Origin: Diplocarpon mali
Lineage: Eukaryota > Ascomycota > Leotiomycetes > Helotiales > Drepanopezizaceae
NCBI GenBank assembly: GCA_024741835.1
Contig: JAENRP010000226.1
Span: 1,600 to 65,599 of the forward strand
DNA: 64,000 nt
Direction: 5' to 3'
The position numbers and the translations under genes were made by a program. Position 1 is the first letter of the stretch. Each line of letters opens with the position of its first letter. The notes beneath the pieces are model-generated. The model did no database searches and was not told the origin of the DNA. It worked only from the letters and a program-made list of their open reading frames with translations. Positions 22,600 to 34,790 of the stretch are shown here, one piece after another.

Positions 22600-24515
22600 A
22601 GCGTATATAGTGCGTAGCTTGCGCGCAAATAGTATTTTAAAATCCATAGATAGGAATAGGAGTTAGAAGAGGAAGAATTTAAAAGCCAGTCGCTTTCGAA
22701 AGATATATAGAAAGGGAACAATTTAAAAATAGGTAATTAAGGGCTTTAGTATCTACTAAAGCTAATAATAATACTCTAAGTCCATTTATACTAATAGTAT
22801 AAGAGGTTAGGAATTACTTTCCTCCTATTAAAGAGTTAAGATCTAGCTTTAATAAGTCGCACTTTCGTAGGCCTAAGTAGGAGTCTTTTCCTAGGCCTCT
22901 TTATTTTCCTAATCTTCCTTTGTTTCAACCCTATTCTTAGTTAAGTCTAAAGTCGGATTAGCTTCTTTTATATCTTTTAAAGCATTGATCTTACTTATAG
23001 AAGGGCACTCGGTCTTATAATAACTAGTTTTGCTATAGGTCTAGTAGGTGGCTTGCTTAAAGGGCAAAGTAGGAGAATTAGCCTTAGCTGGCGTATCTTA
23101 GCGAAAAGGGGTAGTCGGCTTTAGGGCTGGTGTCCTAAAGACTTAGGTAGTACTTCCGGCGCTTGGACCGCGAGCAGTCTTATTAAGGAGCGAACCGAAT
23201 ATCTTTTAGTATAATACTAAGGTCGCTTTACTTCTAATCAAAGGGTTAAGAAGTTGATTGCTTTAGCGTTTAGCATTAAGGGCATTTAATTAGTTAACTA
23301 TAATAGTATAGTCCTTCCCTTAAGAGGCCTTAGCTAGGGCATAAGCAGCTTTAAGCTAGGGGATAATCTTATTCTATATAAAGAAGAACTACTTAGATCT
23401 CGAGACCTCTCCTTAGATCGTAGTTAATTGGAATCGGGCCTAAAACTAAAGGAAAGTTTCCTTAGAATAGCTGGCTTCCCTTATATAAAGGTAATAGAAA
23501 GTGGATTAGAATAGGTCTACCTTTTGGCTAATTAAAAAGTAACTGCTTAATAGTTTTACTATTTCTTAATAGTTCTAGAAGGGGTTAGTCTCCAAGAGGT
23601 ACTAGGGTTCAAAGTACGTTTGGGCTTATCCTATAGTAGATCCTCAAATAAGGGCTTAGTAAGCTCGCTCATTCGGATATAGGTCGGCGTTAACTTGCAA
23701 TCAATCTCGGACTAAAGCTAACTACTGCTTATACGTTAAGGAGGTCCTATTATTAAAGGGGGTGATCTTTTCGATTAGCTGAATTTTTAACCATTTTATA
23801 TCCGTATTAACTTCTAAAAGAGGCTAGGTATCTTAAGGGTAAGTGGATTCTCGCTTAGTAGTCTAATATACGCGCTAAGCTATCTCTTAGCTTTAATAAG
23901 CTAGGGTCTTTAAACTAAAGATAGCTTAGGCAATCCTGCTAATCTTACTTTATAGTTATTAATTAGATTAATCTTAGCGTTATATAGATTCCTTTAAACC
24001 TAAGACTATTCTTTATAAGACGTTCGGGTTTGAAAAGTCTCGTTTATCTTAATTGGCTTAGCTATAGCATTATAGTCTCTTGCCCTTAGAGGCAGAGGAA
24101 GGTCCGGCCCTAGGAGCTAGGGTAAGGGTACTCCTTATAGAAGCTAGTCCTCTGAACGAACTGGGTATATTCTGTATTTGCTAACTTCCGGCTAATAGGG
24201 AATTCATTTTACCGATTTTAGTTTCGATAGGGATTCGGTTAAAAAGGGGTTCTATAGAAAAAGGGTTCTAGTAGCGTAGTGCTCTCTTAACTTCTGCCTA
24301 TAGCACTTCTATAAAAGGAGTAGTTAAGAAAATCCGGCTAATAAAAGCGTTCTTCGATTATACTAGTTAATAAGCTATACTCAAGCTCCCAGTTTGTTTA
24401 AGAGATCTTTAGGATCCTAACTCTATCGAAAGTCGAAATGACTGCAAATCGATTTTCAAAAGGGGTAGGATATTATTAAAAGCCGTCCTTGGCGGAGAAG
24501 AACTTCTTCGTTTAA
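22600..24515 (-). pseudogene. Gypsy C gag and protease remnant
   Basis: The gag, inverted relative to F 47076-48760, includes a CCHC-like knuckle region near 23000 (counterpart of YYKIKCPFISK in D). The aspartic protease ALVDT box lies near 22741-22762, where the Gly of DTG is lost. Both frames contain many RIP stops. Confidence 0.6.
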
Positions 24516-24822
24516 TATAATAATATAGAACTGCTAAAGTGCGGGATTAAGTATAAGAGCAAGAAGTGGTGCAAAAGGCGTATTCTATAGGTCTAATATA
24601 AAGGAAACGAAGAAGTTAGAGAACCCTCCTTAAGGGAGAGCCCTTCTTCCTTATATATATAGCAGCTAAAAGCTCTATTGCCCGTTTACGTAATATTATA
24701 TAAGAATATCCTTTTGCACCTTTAGGGTCGATTCGAAAAAACCCTATATCGAATCGAGATTGCGAAACCTTAAAACGCTATATTCCTAGGTAATTGCACT
24801 AAGTGGAGGTGCAGCCGTTATA
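24516..24822 (-). repeat. 5' LTR of Gypsy C
   Basis: 307 bp, begins TATAATAATATAG and ends GCCGTTATA on the plus strand. TSD CTATC follows at 24823-24827. Confidence 0.93.
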
Positions 24823-24827
24823 CTATC

Positions 24828-26330
24828 GACGGAACGCTCTTAGCTTCTGCGATAGCCTAAGTATAAATCTAAGCTAAGAAGCTCTCCTCCTTAATACCTG
24901 ATAGAGATACTCCTATAAGTAGAACTACTGCTAATGACCTATATTCCATTTTAGTGAACTAGTAACTCTTACTCTAAGGCCTAGTATCCATTTTAAAGTA
25001 TGATATTGCGCCTTCCGACAAGGCTATTCAGTCTTAGATAAGGCTCTAGTATTACGATATACTATACTAAGGCAAGACTAAGAGAACTAATACTTAATAG
25101 TAGATTCAGGAGTAGTAAGAGGCATACCGCCTAATAGAATAATATAGTCTTCCTAAGATTAAAGGGAGACTAGGAGTTACTAACTTTTTAGACTTAGTTA
25201 TAATAAAGATCAATCTAAGTTAAGCGACTCGCTTAAAGGAGGAAATCATTACTAATAAGCAAATAGGAACCTTGTATAAGTACGACCTAATGCAGCTAAG
25301 CCGCACCCTAGCGGGTATTGAATCCAATAGAGCGATCGATAATAAAGGGCTAGCAGTTTTTACTACTTAAGAGTCTTTCTTAAATATTAAAACCCTTTCG
25401 CAAGCTTTAGCAAGCAGCTCCCGAAATCGCTTTATAAGCTTTAGAAGGGAGATCAGGCCTAAGTGCCTTTATAAAGGCTTTAAAAATCACTATTAGAAGC
25501 CCTAGGACTATTAGAAACTATTATATACTATAGATAGGCGTAAGGAAAATATAAAGGTTCTTCCCTTACAAGAGGAGGTCCTACGAATACAAAAGGCGTT
25601 AAACGCAGGAGACTAGTTCAAGGGTCTTTAAGCATAGCTTAAGGAGAATGATATTGCAGTAATAGCGATTGATAAATTCAAGGGAAAGGCTTTAGCCTCT
25701 AGGAAGGACGGTTTAAGTAATAAAAGGGAGAACTCACCAGTCTTTATAGTAATAGATCCCTTTGCCTTTAACGCTTTTGAAGAATCGTTTAATATCTACT
25801 ACCTCTTTAAGCTGGAATGCCACCCGCTCTCTTTAAGTACACTCCTTAATAATTGCGCAGCTACTTATATCATTAATTTAAAGGATTTACTTATCGCAGG
25901 TACCTTTAAGCCTTTTGGCAACTTATAGCAATATATAGAAGTAGGTACCTTAAGACTCTTAATCATTAGGAGAGGTGATAGATATATAGCGGACTCTCTT
26001 CTATAGCATAACGGCTCTCCTATAGGGATAACGCTTTACAATATTGCTATTATAAAGGAGTTTACTACTAATATTATCTTAAAGAGGCTCCTTGCAGATA
26101 AGGGTTTTTAATACTTTAAAGTAGACCTTACTTTGCGCTTTAAGAGTATTAGAGATTCTATAAAGCGAGCTCAGTTAGAGCATTGCTATAATCTTATTTT
26201 CTTTAAATATAAGCCTATTAACTATTTAGATCTCTTAAATATACTTTAATATAACTTCTCTGCTTTAATAGCGTTCCTTATAGCTAAGATAACGCTTTAT
26301 AATAGGTTTTAGTCTAGCTATGCACCTATT
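24828..26330 (+). pseudogene. Copia I gag second part and protease region
   Basis: The frame continues after Gypsy C as DGTLLASAIAQ and then LKYDIAPSDKAIQSQ, NKQIGTLYKYDLMQLSRTL, IRPKCLYKGF and VFIVIDPFAFNAFEES. These segments read well once TAG is taken as Gln. The part around 25740-26100 (VIDPFAFNAF, IINLKDLLIAGTFKPFG) is where a Copia protease is expected, but no clear DTG/DSG triad was seen. Confidence 0.5.
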
Positions 26331-27100
26331 AGGGTATAGGATAATAACGCATATACTTAATACCTTTGCGCTGGCCACTTAGGCGCAAAGGCTCTTTAAG
26401 CGCTAGTTAAGTGCACTAAGGGAGTAAAGATCAGGGGAATTTAAAGGCTAAAGTGCCCTATATGCGTAGTAGCGTCTGCTAGGTAAGTTATTTCTCGCGC
26501 TACCTTTAAGAACCGATCTCTAAGGCCCTTCTTTAAGATCTCCTAAGATCTCTTTAACTTTTTAAATAACTTATATAATAATTGCTTATAAGTTCTTTTA
26601 ATTAAGGATAAGTATAGTAGTATGCTTTAGACGTTCCTATTAAGATCGAAGGGTAGAGATATAGTTATAAAGGTCCTCTAGGCCTTTAAAGCATAGGTGA
26701 AACGCTAATATAGGCTTTTAATTTGCAAGATTAGGTAAGATAATAACACTTTAATAATCTCCTTAAGGGAAGACTCTTTTATAAAGTACTAGAGATAGGT
26801 AAAAGAGGAGGGAATCGATTTAGAGCTTACTTCTACTTATATATACTAATCGAATAGAGGCATAGAGCAAGTAAGAAGGGAGTTGATTAAACGCTCTATT
26901 AAAATGAGAATCCACGCCAGGCTTTTAGCAAGCCTTTGGCTAAAGGTTATAAAGGCTGCTATATACCTTTATAATATCTCCCTACTTGCTAAGAAGAAGA
27001 TGATCTTATTAAGCAAGGCTCTTTATAGTTAGTTTAAGTAGTATTTTCGATTCTATAAGCTGCTGCTTATTAAGCAGATGATAGCAAGCTTAAAGCTCGA
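26330..27100 (+). pseudogene. Copia I integrase remnant
   Basis: The plus strand reads AGHLGAKALQALVKCT (GAG_pre-integrase, ~26359), KCPICVVASAR (zinc-binding CxxC, ~26452), FLLRSKGRDIVIKVL (~26633), IRQDNNTLIISLREDSF (~26726; the catalytic D-N region) and TYIYQSNRGIEQVRRELIKR (~26836; the catalytic E at GxxE). This is a near-canonical Copia integrase core with modest RIP damage. Confidence 0.8.
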
Positions 27101-28430
27101 CTAGAGTTGCGTTTATATATATAGCGCTTATGCATACCCTTTAATTAAAGAGAAGGAGGCAGGAAGGGACTGCCGAACCTTTAAAATTGAATTACAAGGG
27201 CACTTAAGTTACTTAGTTAGATATATTACCTTTAATATTTATAAAATCTAAGTTCCTATACTTTAGTAAGTAATAACGACTTATAATATCGAATTTGACA
27301 AGTCTCTCTTTTATAATCTAGAAGCTAAGCGTATAAATCCTATATTGCGCTAAGAACTTAAGATAACCTTCCAATTGATTAAAGAGGGAGAGGGAGCTTA
27401 GGACGCTAAGTTCGAAGGTATTTTCAAAGAATCGGAGCTTATCGCAAAGCCGAATGCAATCGCTATAGAAGAAGCCGCTGTATAAGAAAAGCTTATATTA
27501 TAGACCGACGCTACTCTATAGCCTCTAACTAATAATATAAAAGGCCTTAACTTAAATCCAAATTCTCTAAGAGACCCGCTTAAAAACTCAGGAGTAGAAG
27601 TAAGCAAATTAAAAGCCACTTCGCCAGTCTTTAAAAAGGCAAATAGCAACTAGAGCTTAGGGGTGATAATTCCTTATAAAGGCCCTATTGAAGAAGGAAC
27701 TATAGACGACTCTAAGGGAGTCTTTAGAGATGAGTTCTATAAGGCGATCGGCAGATCTTTAGCTGCTATTTTACGTAAGAATAGAAATGGCTTAAGGGCT
27801 CTAAGATAGAGTCTTCGATTATAAAGGTAGGCCTTAGTAAACTTTAGTAAAAGGCTAGAGGTACTACTACTAAGATCTAGGAAGAGCTTTAATAGTCTTA
27901 TAAGAAGCAACCTAATAAGAGGAGTAGGCCCTAATAATATAATACCTTAAGTTGTAATACTAGCTTAAAGATTATAGGCTTAAGAGATAGAGCCACTTAG
28001 ACTCTTAAAAGAACCTTTAGTAATAATAAAAATAGAAAAGGAGACCTATAGAAAAAAGCGTAAGAAGGAACTCCCTCTTCTTAAGCAAAAGAGGATAAGA
28101 CGCTTAAGCGTTAAGTAATAGGAGACTTTAAAAGTGTATACTACTACTCTAAAGCATATGCTCTCTTAAAGCAATATTAATTTACCCTACTCCTTATATG
28201 CGTAGGAGTTTATATTAACCTTTTAAGCAAACGAATAAATAAGGGAGGATAGGAAGGACCATTTGACAGTTTATATAATTATTAAAGCTGCAGTTAATAG
28301 TCGGGCAAAGGATAGAGCATAGTCTCTTAATTGCCTATAGTACTAAGGCTCTCTGCCAAAGCCTTCGAAAGGATGGCTAGACCTAGAGAAGTACCCTTTT
28401 AGCAAATGATTTAAAGAAGGAGGGCATTAA
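27100..28430 (+). pseudogene. Copia I integrase-RT linker remnant
   Basis: A long segment between integrase and reverse transcriptase is readable in one frame with few stops near 27360-27780 (for example ESELIAKPNAIAIEEAA and EFYKAIGRSLAAIL). It then becomes more broken. It corresponds to the variable linker of Copia pol, here unusually long. Confidence 0.5.
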
Positions 28431-28439
28431 GAGATTAGA

Positions 28440-29060
28440 AATTTAGAATCTCAGAGTTGCTAGAGAATTGTGCAAAAGGACTACTTAAAGCCCTTGCCGA
28501 TACTATTAAAATGGGTTTTTACCTATAAGGTTAATAGCTCTAGCGAGCTTTTGAAGTGCCGATTATAGCTAGTTGTGCGAGAGGATCTCTAAGACAAAGC
28601 TTCAATTTTCTCAACCTATATAGCTACGCTTATAGCAAGGTCTTTTAAAGTACTAATAGCGCTTGCTGCGTACTTCGATATAGAAGTAAAGTAGTTTAAT
28701 ATTATTAATGCGTTTGTTAACGCTTTTAAAGACCTAAGGAGTGCTTTAGTCATATGCTTCCTATTAAATGGCTTTAAGCGCCTTAGTATAGTAGTAGAAC
28801 TGGACCGCGCGCTCTATAGGCTAAAAGACTCTCTAGCGCTATAGTATAAGAACTTCGTAAGAACGCTTAAGGGCCTTCAACTCGAGCTACTAGGCGAGGA
28901 GCCTTGTATTTTCATAATAAAGGATCGCATAGTCTTTATAGCGTTTTATATCGATAATATTTAAGTGTTATATAAGGCCTTTAACCTAGATTAGGCGACT
29001 CGTCTGATTAAAGACCTAAAGAGGGCATATAAGCTTACTATTATAAGAGATATCTCCTAA
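28440..29060 (+). pseudogene. Copia I reverse transcriptase remnant (YVDD changed to YIDN)
   Basis: The plus strand reads LLKCRLQLVVREDLQ (K-x-R-L-V-x-R), then DIEVKQFNIINAFVNA (the D-V-x-N-AFL block), ELDRALYRLKDSLAL (the LYGLKQ block) and FYIDNIQVLYKA, the active site at 28947-28958, with YVDD reduced to YIDN. This order and spacing are diagnostic of Copia reverse transcriptase. Confidence 0.85.
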
Positions 29061-29439
29061 TTCCTTAGAGTAAGGATTATTCGGGATAGAAAGGCAAAGA
29101 GGATCTCTTTAGTTTATAATACCTATATTAAAAAGATTGCTCAAAAGTTCAGAGCTAATATAAGGAGAGTGCCTAATACTCTACTACTAAAGAAGGAGTT
29201 TGTTAAGAACTTAAGGCAAGCTTTCTTAGAAAAGGTAAAGGAGTATTAAGAGAAAATAGGCTCTATTCTTTATATAGCGATTATAATACGCTTAAATATT
29301 GCGTTTGCAGCCTTTTAACTATCTTTCTTCTTAATTAATCTAAGCTTTAAGCACCTCTTAGCTGCGGACTAAACGCTTTAATACTTATATAGCACGCGCT
29401 TCTTAAGAATTGCCTATAGCTTTAAGGCTAAGGAATACC

Positions 29440-29910
29440 AATTGGTCGCTTCTTTAGATGCTTCTTTCGAAGATGACCAAGAGACCTGCAGATCCTCCTA
29501 GGGATACGTCTTCTTCCTATTTAAAGGATCGATTATTTAAAAAGCGAATCGCTAAGCGACTATTACGCTCTCCTTTATTAAAGTAGAACTTTATAGTATA
29601 GTTTCTATTATAAAAGAGATAATAGCTATAAAACGCCTCTTTAAGGAGATTCGCATAGACTCCCTCTTTAAATGGAATATATATTATAATAATTAATAGA
29701 TAATTCGGCTAATTATCATAGAGAATAAGAAGATTAAGATAAGCCTCTGATATATCGAAATCAGTAATATATAGATCTGCTAAGAGTACTAGAGAGGAAG
29801 CTTTTAAATAATCTACCTCCCTACTAAGGAGATATACGTAGATAGGCTTATTAAAAACCTAGACTACTAGAAGTTTAAGAGCTTCGTTTGTTTATTAAAC
29901 CTCTAAAGCT
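29440..29910 (+). pseudogene. Copia I RNase H remnant
   Basis: It reads LVASLDASFEDDQETCRSSQGYVFFLF, cited here only by its ends (D at the D-A-x-F block; S-S-Q-G-Y), then KVELYSIV and a C-terminal segment ending in SFVCLLNL near 29900. The pol frame ends here; about 1.5 kb still separate it from the 3' LTR. Confidence 0.7.
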
Positions 29911-30175
29911 TTTAAATAATCGTTTAGCAACTCGCACTTGTTAGTAAGTAGTTACTTATTACTAGGAGACTTATACTTATAAGCTCTTACTCTCTTATAG
30001 TTACGTTTATTTGTTTTCTCTTATAAGGCGTACTATAAAAGCTTCTCCTTTTTTAAAAATATAGAATAGGTAATATTCTTAAGCCGCTATTATAGGGCGC
30101 AACCCTCTTTTAGATTCTCCTAGCTAAGGCTAAGAGCTAAGATGCTATAGCTAAGAGCTTTATACAGATCTCCTC

Positions 30176-30511
30176 TTAAGAGAGGCCTATTAGTACTCCC
30201 TCGGCCAGAGGCCTGCTGGCAAATATACTAGCGATAGCAGGGGCGAAGGCAGGGGGTGCGGCAAGGGCGATAGGAGCGAGGGCGGCGGAGGCGGCGGCGA
30301 GGACAGGCGCGGCGATAGCAGGGGCTAGGGAGATAAACGGGGAGACTATAGCGGCGGCTGCGATAGCAGAGGCAAAGGGAATAGGAGCGGCAGCGGCAAT
30401 AGGGGCGAACGGGTCTAAGCTAAAGGGGCTAGGAGCGAATAGGAATGGTACGCTAAGAGCAGGAGAGGCAGCGATACTACTACTCGCAGGAGTAGCGGGC
30501 CCTTCTAGCAC
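30176..30511. repeat. GC-rich GCG/GGC-rich low-complexity segment in Copia I
   Basis: A run of GCGGCGG, GGGGCGA and GGGGCTAGG motifs is strikingly GC-rich inside the AT-rich block. It is free of stops on the minus strand (an Ala/Pro/Leu-rich 111-residue frame) and on the plus strand (Ala/Gly-rich). It may be the C-terminal part of the antisense frame at 30700-30924 or simply a GC microsatellite that offers few RIP targets. Confidence 0.6.
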
Positions 30512-30699
30512 TAGGGTCCGATCGCTCCTATCTTTTAAAATCAGCTTAGAACTTAATAAGACTTAACAAATGTACTATAGAAGCTCTAAAGCGCACCCTT
30601 TACTATATTAAGCAGTAGTACTACCTCTTTTTTAGAGTCGCCGCAGGCGCGGGCCGATACGATAGCCTCTTAAGAGGCAAAGAGAGGTCTACTAGCCTA

Positions 30700-30924
30700 T
30701 TAGCAGCTATTGCTTAATACTATATAATAAACGTAACGCGTACCGAAGGTGCTATTAAAGCATTGATAATTAAGATTATTAGTACTCTTACGCGCGATGC
30801 AACGCACGTATGCGTTATTACGCTTTATTATAGGCTTAGGCATACGGCGCGTAGTAGGGGCAAGGCTCTTAGGTGGCAGCGGCAGTAGCAGGGGCGGCGG
30901 CAGCGGCAAGGGCGATAGTAGCAA
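30700..30924 (-). pseudogene. Antisense Cys-rich reading frame in Copia I (convergent with pol)
   Basis: On the minus strand, a 74-codon frame has a Pro/Leu-rich start (MLLSPLPLPPP) and then YVRCIARKSTNN, QCFNSTFGTRYVYYI and LSNSC, ending in TAA. The codons for three Tyr (TAC, TAC, TAT) are RIP products of Cys codons. Restoring only the spacing, not the gene, gives C-x2-C-x12-C-x8-C-x2-C-x6-C over 30703-30810, nearly the pattern in the antisense frame of the Gypsy family. The frame is probably longer than shown, continuing past the TAA,TAG pair (both possible former CAA/CAG). Function unknown. Confidence 0.5.
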
Positions 30925-31392
30925 TAGCTCGTTACCTAGCAGGCGCTAAGACGATTGCGCTAGGGTTATAGCTCTTAAAGGAGCGCTAGCGACCTAGCGC
31001 AAAGTCAGTATAACGCAGGGTACAGGGACTTTAAGGGTCTTACTTTACAAGGGCAGCTAAGGCTATAATAAGCAGGAGTTCCTTTTATATTTAAAAATTA
31101 TTAATATAAAGACGATATTTTTAAATAATAAAGGAGGGTTATTTTTAAAAGAAGGGAAGGAGAACCTTTGCGATAGAAATACTCTATAGGAAGCCTAATA
31201 GAGCACTAGCGTAGAATCGCGAAGATTCCTAAGCGCGCTTATTACCTATAGCGACCCTTCTCGTTTTAAAAGGAACGACCTTTAAAAGGGCGGTATATAA
31301 GATAGAGCCTCTTTTCCTTATAACTGCTATTCTTTCTTTTGTTTTATCTATATAGCTAAGCGATTCTAAGAGCATCGCCTAACTAAGGGGTA
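30925..31392. other. Copia I 3' spacer before the purine tract
   Basis: No protein domain is seen. It contains moderately GC-rich sequence near 30930-31020, a TATA-like TATATAAG at 31296, and the purine tract at 31380-31392 directly before the LTR. It may be the promoter side of the antisense frame. Confidence 0.4.
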
Positions 31393-31590
31393 TATTATAT
31401 AAAATAGGCAAAGTCTCTACTTATTCTAAAGACCCTTTATATAACTCCTGCTAAGTCATAGACTCTCCCTTTTCTTTCCAAAGTCTCCTTACTATATATA
31501 TATAAGATAATAATACAATCAATCATCTTCATCTATATTAGCGAGCCTCTTAAGCGACCTAATAAAGGCCCTCCAGCCGACCGCACCATA
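31393..31590 (+). repeat. 3' LTR of Copia I
   Basis: 198 bp, begins TATTATATAAAATAGG and ends CCGCACCATA. Many G-to-A and C-to-T changes distinguish it from solo copy J. TSD TATAA follows at 31591. Confidence 0.92.
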
Positions 31591-31595
31591 TATAA

Positions 31596-32690
31596 GTAGT
31601 AGTTAGCTTTAGTTTAAGACTAATTGTAAGTCAACGCTGACTTATATCTAAATAAGCAAGCTCGCTAAGCCTTTATTTAAGGATCTATTATAGGATAAGC
31701 CTAAATGTACCTTAAACCCTAGTACCTTTTAAAGACTAACCCTTTTTAAAACTATTAAGAAATAGTAAAACTATTAAGTAATTACTTTTTAATTAATTAA
31801 AAGGTAGACCTATTTCAATCTACTTTCTATTACCTTTATATAAGAGAAGCCGGTTATTCTAAAGAAACTTTCCTTTAGTTTCAAGCTTAATTCTAATCTA
31901 CTATAATTTAAGGAGAGGTCTTAAGATTTAAGTAGTTCTTCTTTATATAGAATAAGATTACCCTTTAGCTTAGAGCTACTTATACTTTAGCTAAGGCCTC
32001 TTAAGGGAAGGACTATACTATTATAATTAACTAATTGAATGCCTTTGATATTAAATGCTAAAGTAATTAACTTCTTAACCCTTTAATTAAAAGTAAAGCA
32101 ACCTTAATATTATATTAGAAGATATTCGATTCGCTCTTTAATAAGACCGCTCGCGGTCTAAGCGCTAGAAGTACTACTTAAGTTTCTAAATCATTAGTTT
32201 TAAAGCCTACTACCCCTTTTCGCTAAGATATATTAGCTAAGGCTAGTTCTCCTACTTTACCCTTTAAATAAGCTACCTATTAGACTTATAGTAAAATTAG
32301 TTATTATAAGATTAAGTGCCCTTTTATAAGTAAGATTAATGCCTTAGAAGATATAAAGGAAGATAATCCGACTTTAGACTTAATTAAAAATAAGGTTAAA
32401 ATGAAAGAAGATTAGGAAAACGAAAAGGCTTAAGAAAAGACTTTTACTTAAGCTTGCGAAAGTGCGACTTATTAAAGCTAGATCTTAACTCTTTAATAAG
32501 AGAGAAGCAATTCCTAACCTTTTATACTATTAGTATAAATGGACTTAGAGTATTATTATTAGCTTTAGTAGATACTAGAGCCTTTAATTATCTATTTTTA
32601 AATTGTTTCCTTTTTATACGCCTTTCGAAAGCGACTAGCTTTAAAATTCTTCCTCTTCTAACCCCTATTCCTATCTATAGATTTTAAAAT
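31596..32690 (+). pseudogene. Gypsy D gag 3' part and aspartic protease remnant
   Basis: Gag resumes after element I. A zinc-knuckle region lies near 32280-32340 (SYYKIKCPFISKINALED; first Cys codons lost). A mostly open protease segment at 32454-32687 includes FLTFYTISINGLRVLLLALV and the active-site box DTR at 32571-32579, where DTG is expected; GGA to AGA is a RIP change. Copy F reads DTK at the same place. Confidence 0.7.
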
Positions 32691-33429
32691 ACTATTTGCG
32701 CGCAAGCTACGCACTATATGCGCTTTTACTTAATAATCGATAGAAGGTATATTTATAATTACCCTTAGGTTATTCTCGACCTAGGCTAGCGCAATGCTAT
32801 TATTAGAGTTAAATAGATACGCCGATTCTAACTTAAACTTGATCTGAAGGAAAACCAATTTATATAGCCTTTATATTACCCCTTATCTCCTTAATTTATA
32901 AAGGAAATTATCATTTATCTTTCTCCTTTTAAAGGACTTCGGATCTAACCTAACTATTAAGCTAACGTTAATTATAAAGAATAGGAAATAGCTATAAATA
33001 AAGCTTAATAGATTAATAGAAGATAATCTTATATTAATTTAATAGTTTTAGCTAAGCGCAAGATCTCTATTGCTATTATTAAGCCAGCGCCTCTATCTAT
33101 TACTAAGCTGGATTTAGGAAAATAGTCTAATACAAATCGACTACGTTCTAACCCTATTCGCAAATGCTCTAAATCTGCGGTTTTTATTTGCAAAATCAGT
33201 ACTAACGCCTTTTATTATAATATAAAGCGTAAGAGGACTGAGTTCTTTTAAACCAGTATTTATAAAGTGGATAAGATTCTAAAGGAAAGATATAAGCTTA
33301 AGAATCCTAATATTAAAAAGCTAATCAACAATCGACTCTCGAAATAGTACCAATCTCTAAAATAAGCCTTTTTAAAAAGGGATGCAGATACCCTTCCTTC
33401 TTATTAGTACTATAATTATAAGATATAGC

Positions 33430-34790
33430 TAAAAGGGCCCTTACTTAACGCTTATTCGCCCCTTTACTATCAATCTACTAAGGAGCTTAAGGTTATAAAG
33501 GAGTACTTACTTAAGAATTTAGATAAAGGCTTTATTAAGATAAGTATTAGTCCCTTTGCTTTGCTAGTACTATTTATAAAGAAGGCCGACGGTAGCCTCC
33601 GATTTTGCATAAACTATTAGAAGCTAAATGCACTAACTTAAAAGGACGCTTACCCAATTCTAAGGATAAATAAGCTTTTAAAGCAAGTATCTAAAGCTAA
33701 GATTTTTATAAAATTAGATATTTAAGCCGCTTTTAATCGGATACAAATGGACCCTTAATTAAAGGAATATACTACCTTTTAAATAAGGTATAGATCCTAT
33801 AAATATAAGGTTCTCCTATTTAGCCTTTATAATAGACCTAGTACTTATTAGTAGTATATAAATGATATTCTTTTAAATTACTTAGATGATTTTTATATAG
33901 CGTATTTAGATAATATTTTAATTTACTTTAAAAATGTTAAAGAGCACTAAGGTCATATCGAAAAGGTATTAAAACGACTTTTAAAGGCTGGCCTTTAAGT
34001 AGATATTAAGAAGTATAAGTTCTATATTACTTAAACTTAATATCTTAAGTACATTTTAATAATAACTAGGATTGAACTAGACCTTAAAAAGGTCGAACTA
34101 CTATACAATTAGAAGTACTTGAAAACTATTATTAAAGTAAAGTCCTACTTAGGATTTTGCGGATTCTATTAATAATTTATTTGCAACTTTAGGCTAATCG
34201 CTAAACCCTTTTCTATTCTAACCTAACTAATAGTACCTTAGAATTAGATAGAAGATTGCTAAATCGCTTTTAAAGAGCTTTACAAGCAATTACTATCAAT
34301 TTAGCAAATTTATTATTTTAACCCTAACTTGCTTATAAAGCTGGAAACTAATGCTTTTAATAGCATTATTGCTAAAGTACTTTCTTAGTAATACTCTAAT
34401 AAGCAATAGTACCTAATTAGCTTCTATTCATATATACTCTTTAGCTATAAACCTAATTGGAAAATATATAATAAGGAACTCTTTGCTATTATTAAATCCT
34501 ATTATAAATAGAGACTTGAGCTTATATTACTTAAGGAGTAAGTTAATATTTACTTAAATTACTGCTCCTTTAAGTACTTTATAACTATTAAGGTTCTAAT
34601 TGTAAAATAGTACTAATAGATGGAATTTTTATTTAACTTTAATTTTCGAATTATATATACTCTTAGCAAAGATAATCAAAAGGCTAATATTCTTAACTGC
34701 TAAGAGTAGGATATACCAATTTATAAATAAGCGAAGCTAGATAGCTAATCTTAGGTTTTGATTTCCTTAGCTTAATTAGACCTTTGAATT
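33430..34790 (+). pseudogene. Gypsy D reverse transcriptase and RNase H remnant (YLDD changed to YLDN)
   Basis: It reads KGFIKISISPFALLVLFIKKADG near 33530 (cited by ends K-G-F and K-A-D-G), then YINDILLNYLDDFYIAYLDN with the active site at 33903-33914 as YLDN, and NVKEH followed by HIEKVLKRLLKAGL. RNase H follows: SYKPNWKIYNKELFAI near 34442 and IIYTLSKDNQKANIL near 34652. Order and motifs are typical of chromoviral Gypsy pol. Confidence 0.82.

Larger units (their letters stand above)
17260..24822 (-). mobile_element. Element C: complete minus-strand Ty3/Gypsy retrotransposon (same family as D, F, G)
   Basis: LTRs lie at 17260-17566 (3') and 24516-24822 (5'), both 307 bp, with TSD CTATC on both sides (17255-17259, 24823-24827). 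Length is 7563 bp with no insertion inside. The 3' LTR is preceded on the minus strand by a purine tract (AAAGGGGGGAAGTAG). All pol domains can be followed but carry RIP stops. It is inserted in the gag-like region of Copia I. Confidence 0.95.
16422..31590 (+). mobile_element. Element I: plus-strand Ty1/Copia retrotransposon with 198-bp LTRs, split by Gypsy C
   Basis: LTRs lie at 16422-16619 and 31393-31590, each 198 bp, with TSD TATAA on both sides (16417-16421, 31591-31595). A purine tract (AACTAAGGGG) precedes the right LTR. Gypsy C sits in its gag region. Without C it is 7601 bp, long for a Copia; about 1.3 kb of the excess lies between RNase H and the 3' LTR and carries GC-rich repeats and an antisense Cys-rich frame. 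Plus-strand order is gag, protease region, integrase, reverse transcriptase, RNase H, which is the Copia order. Confidence 0.92.
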
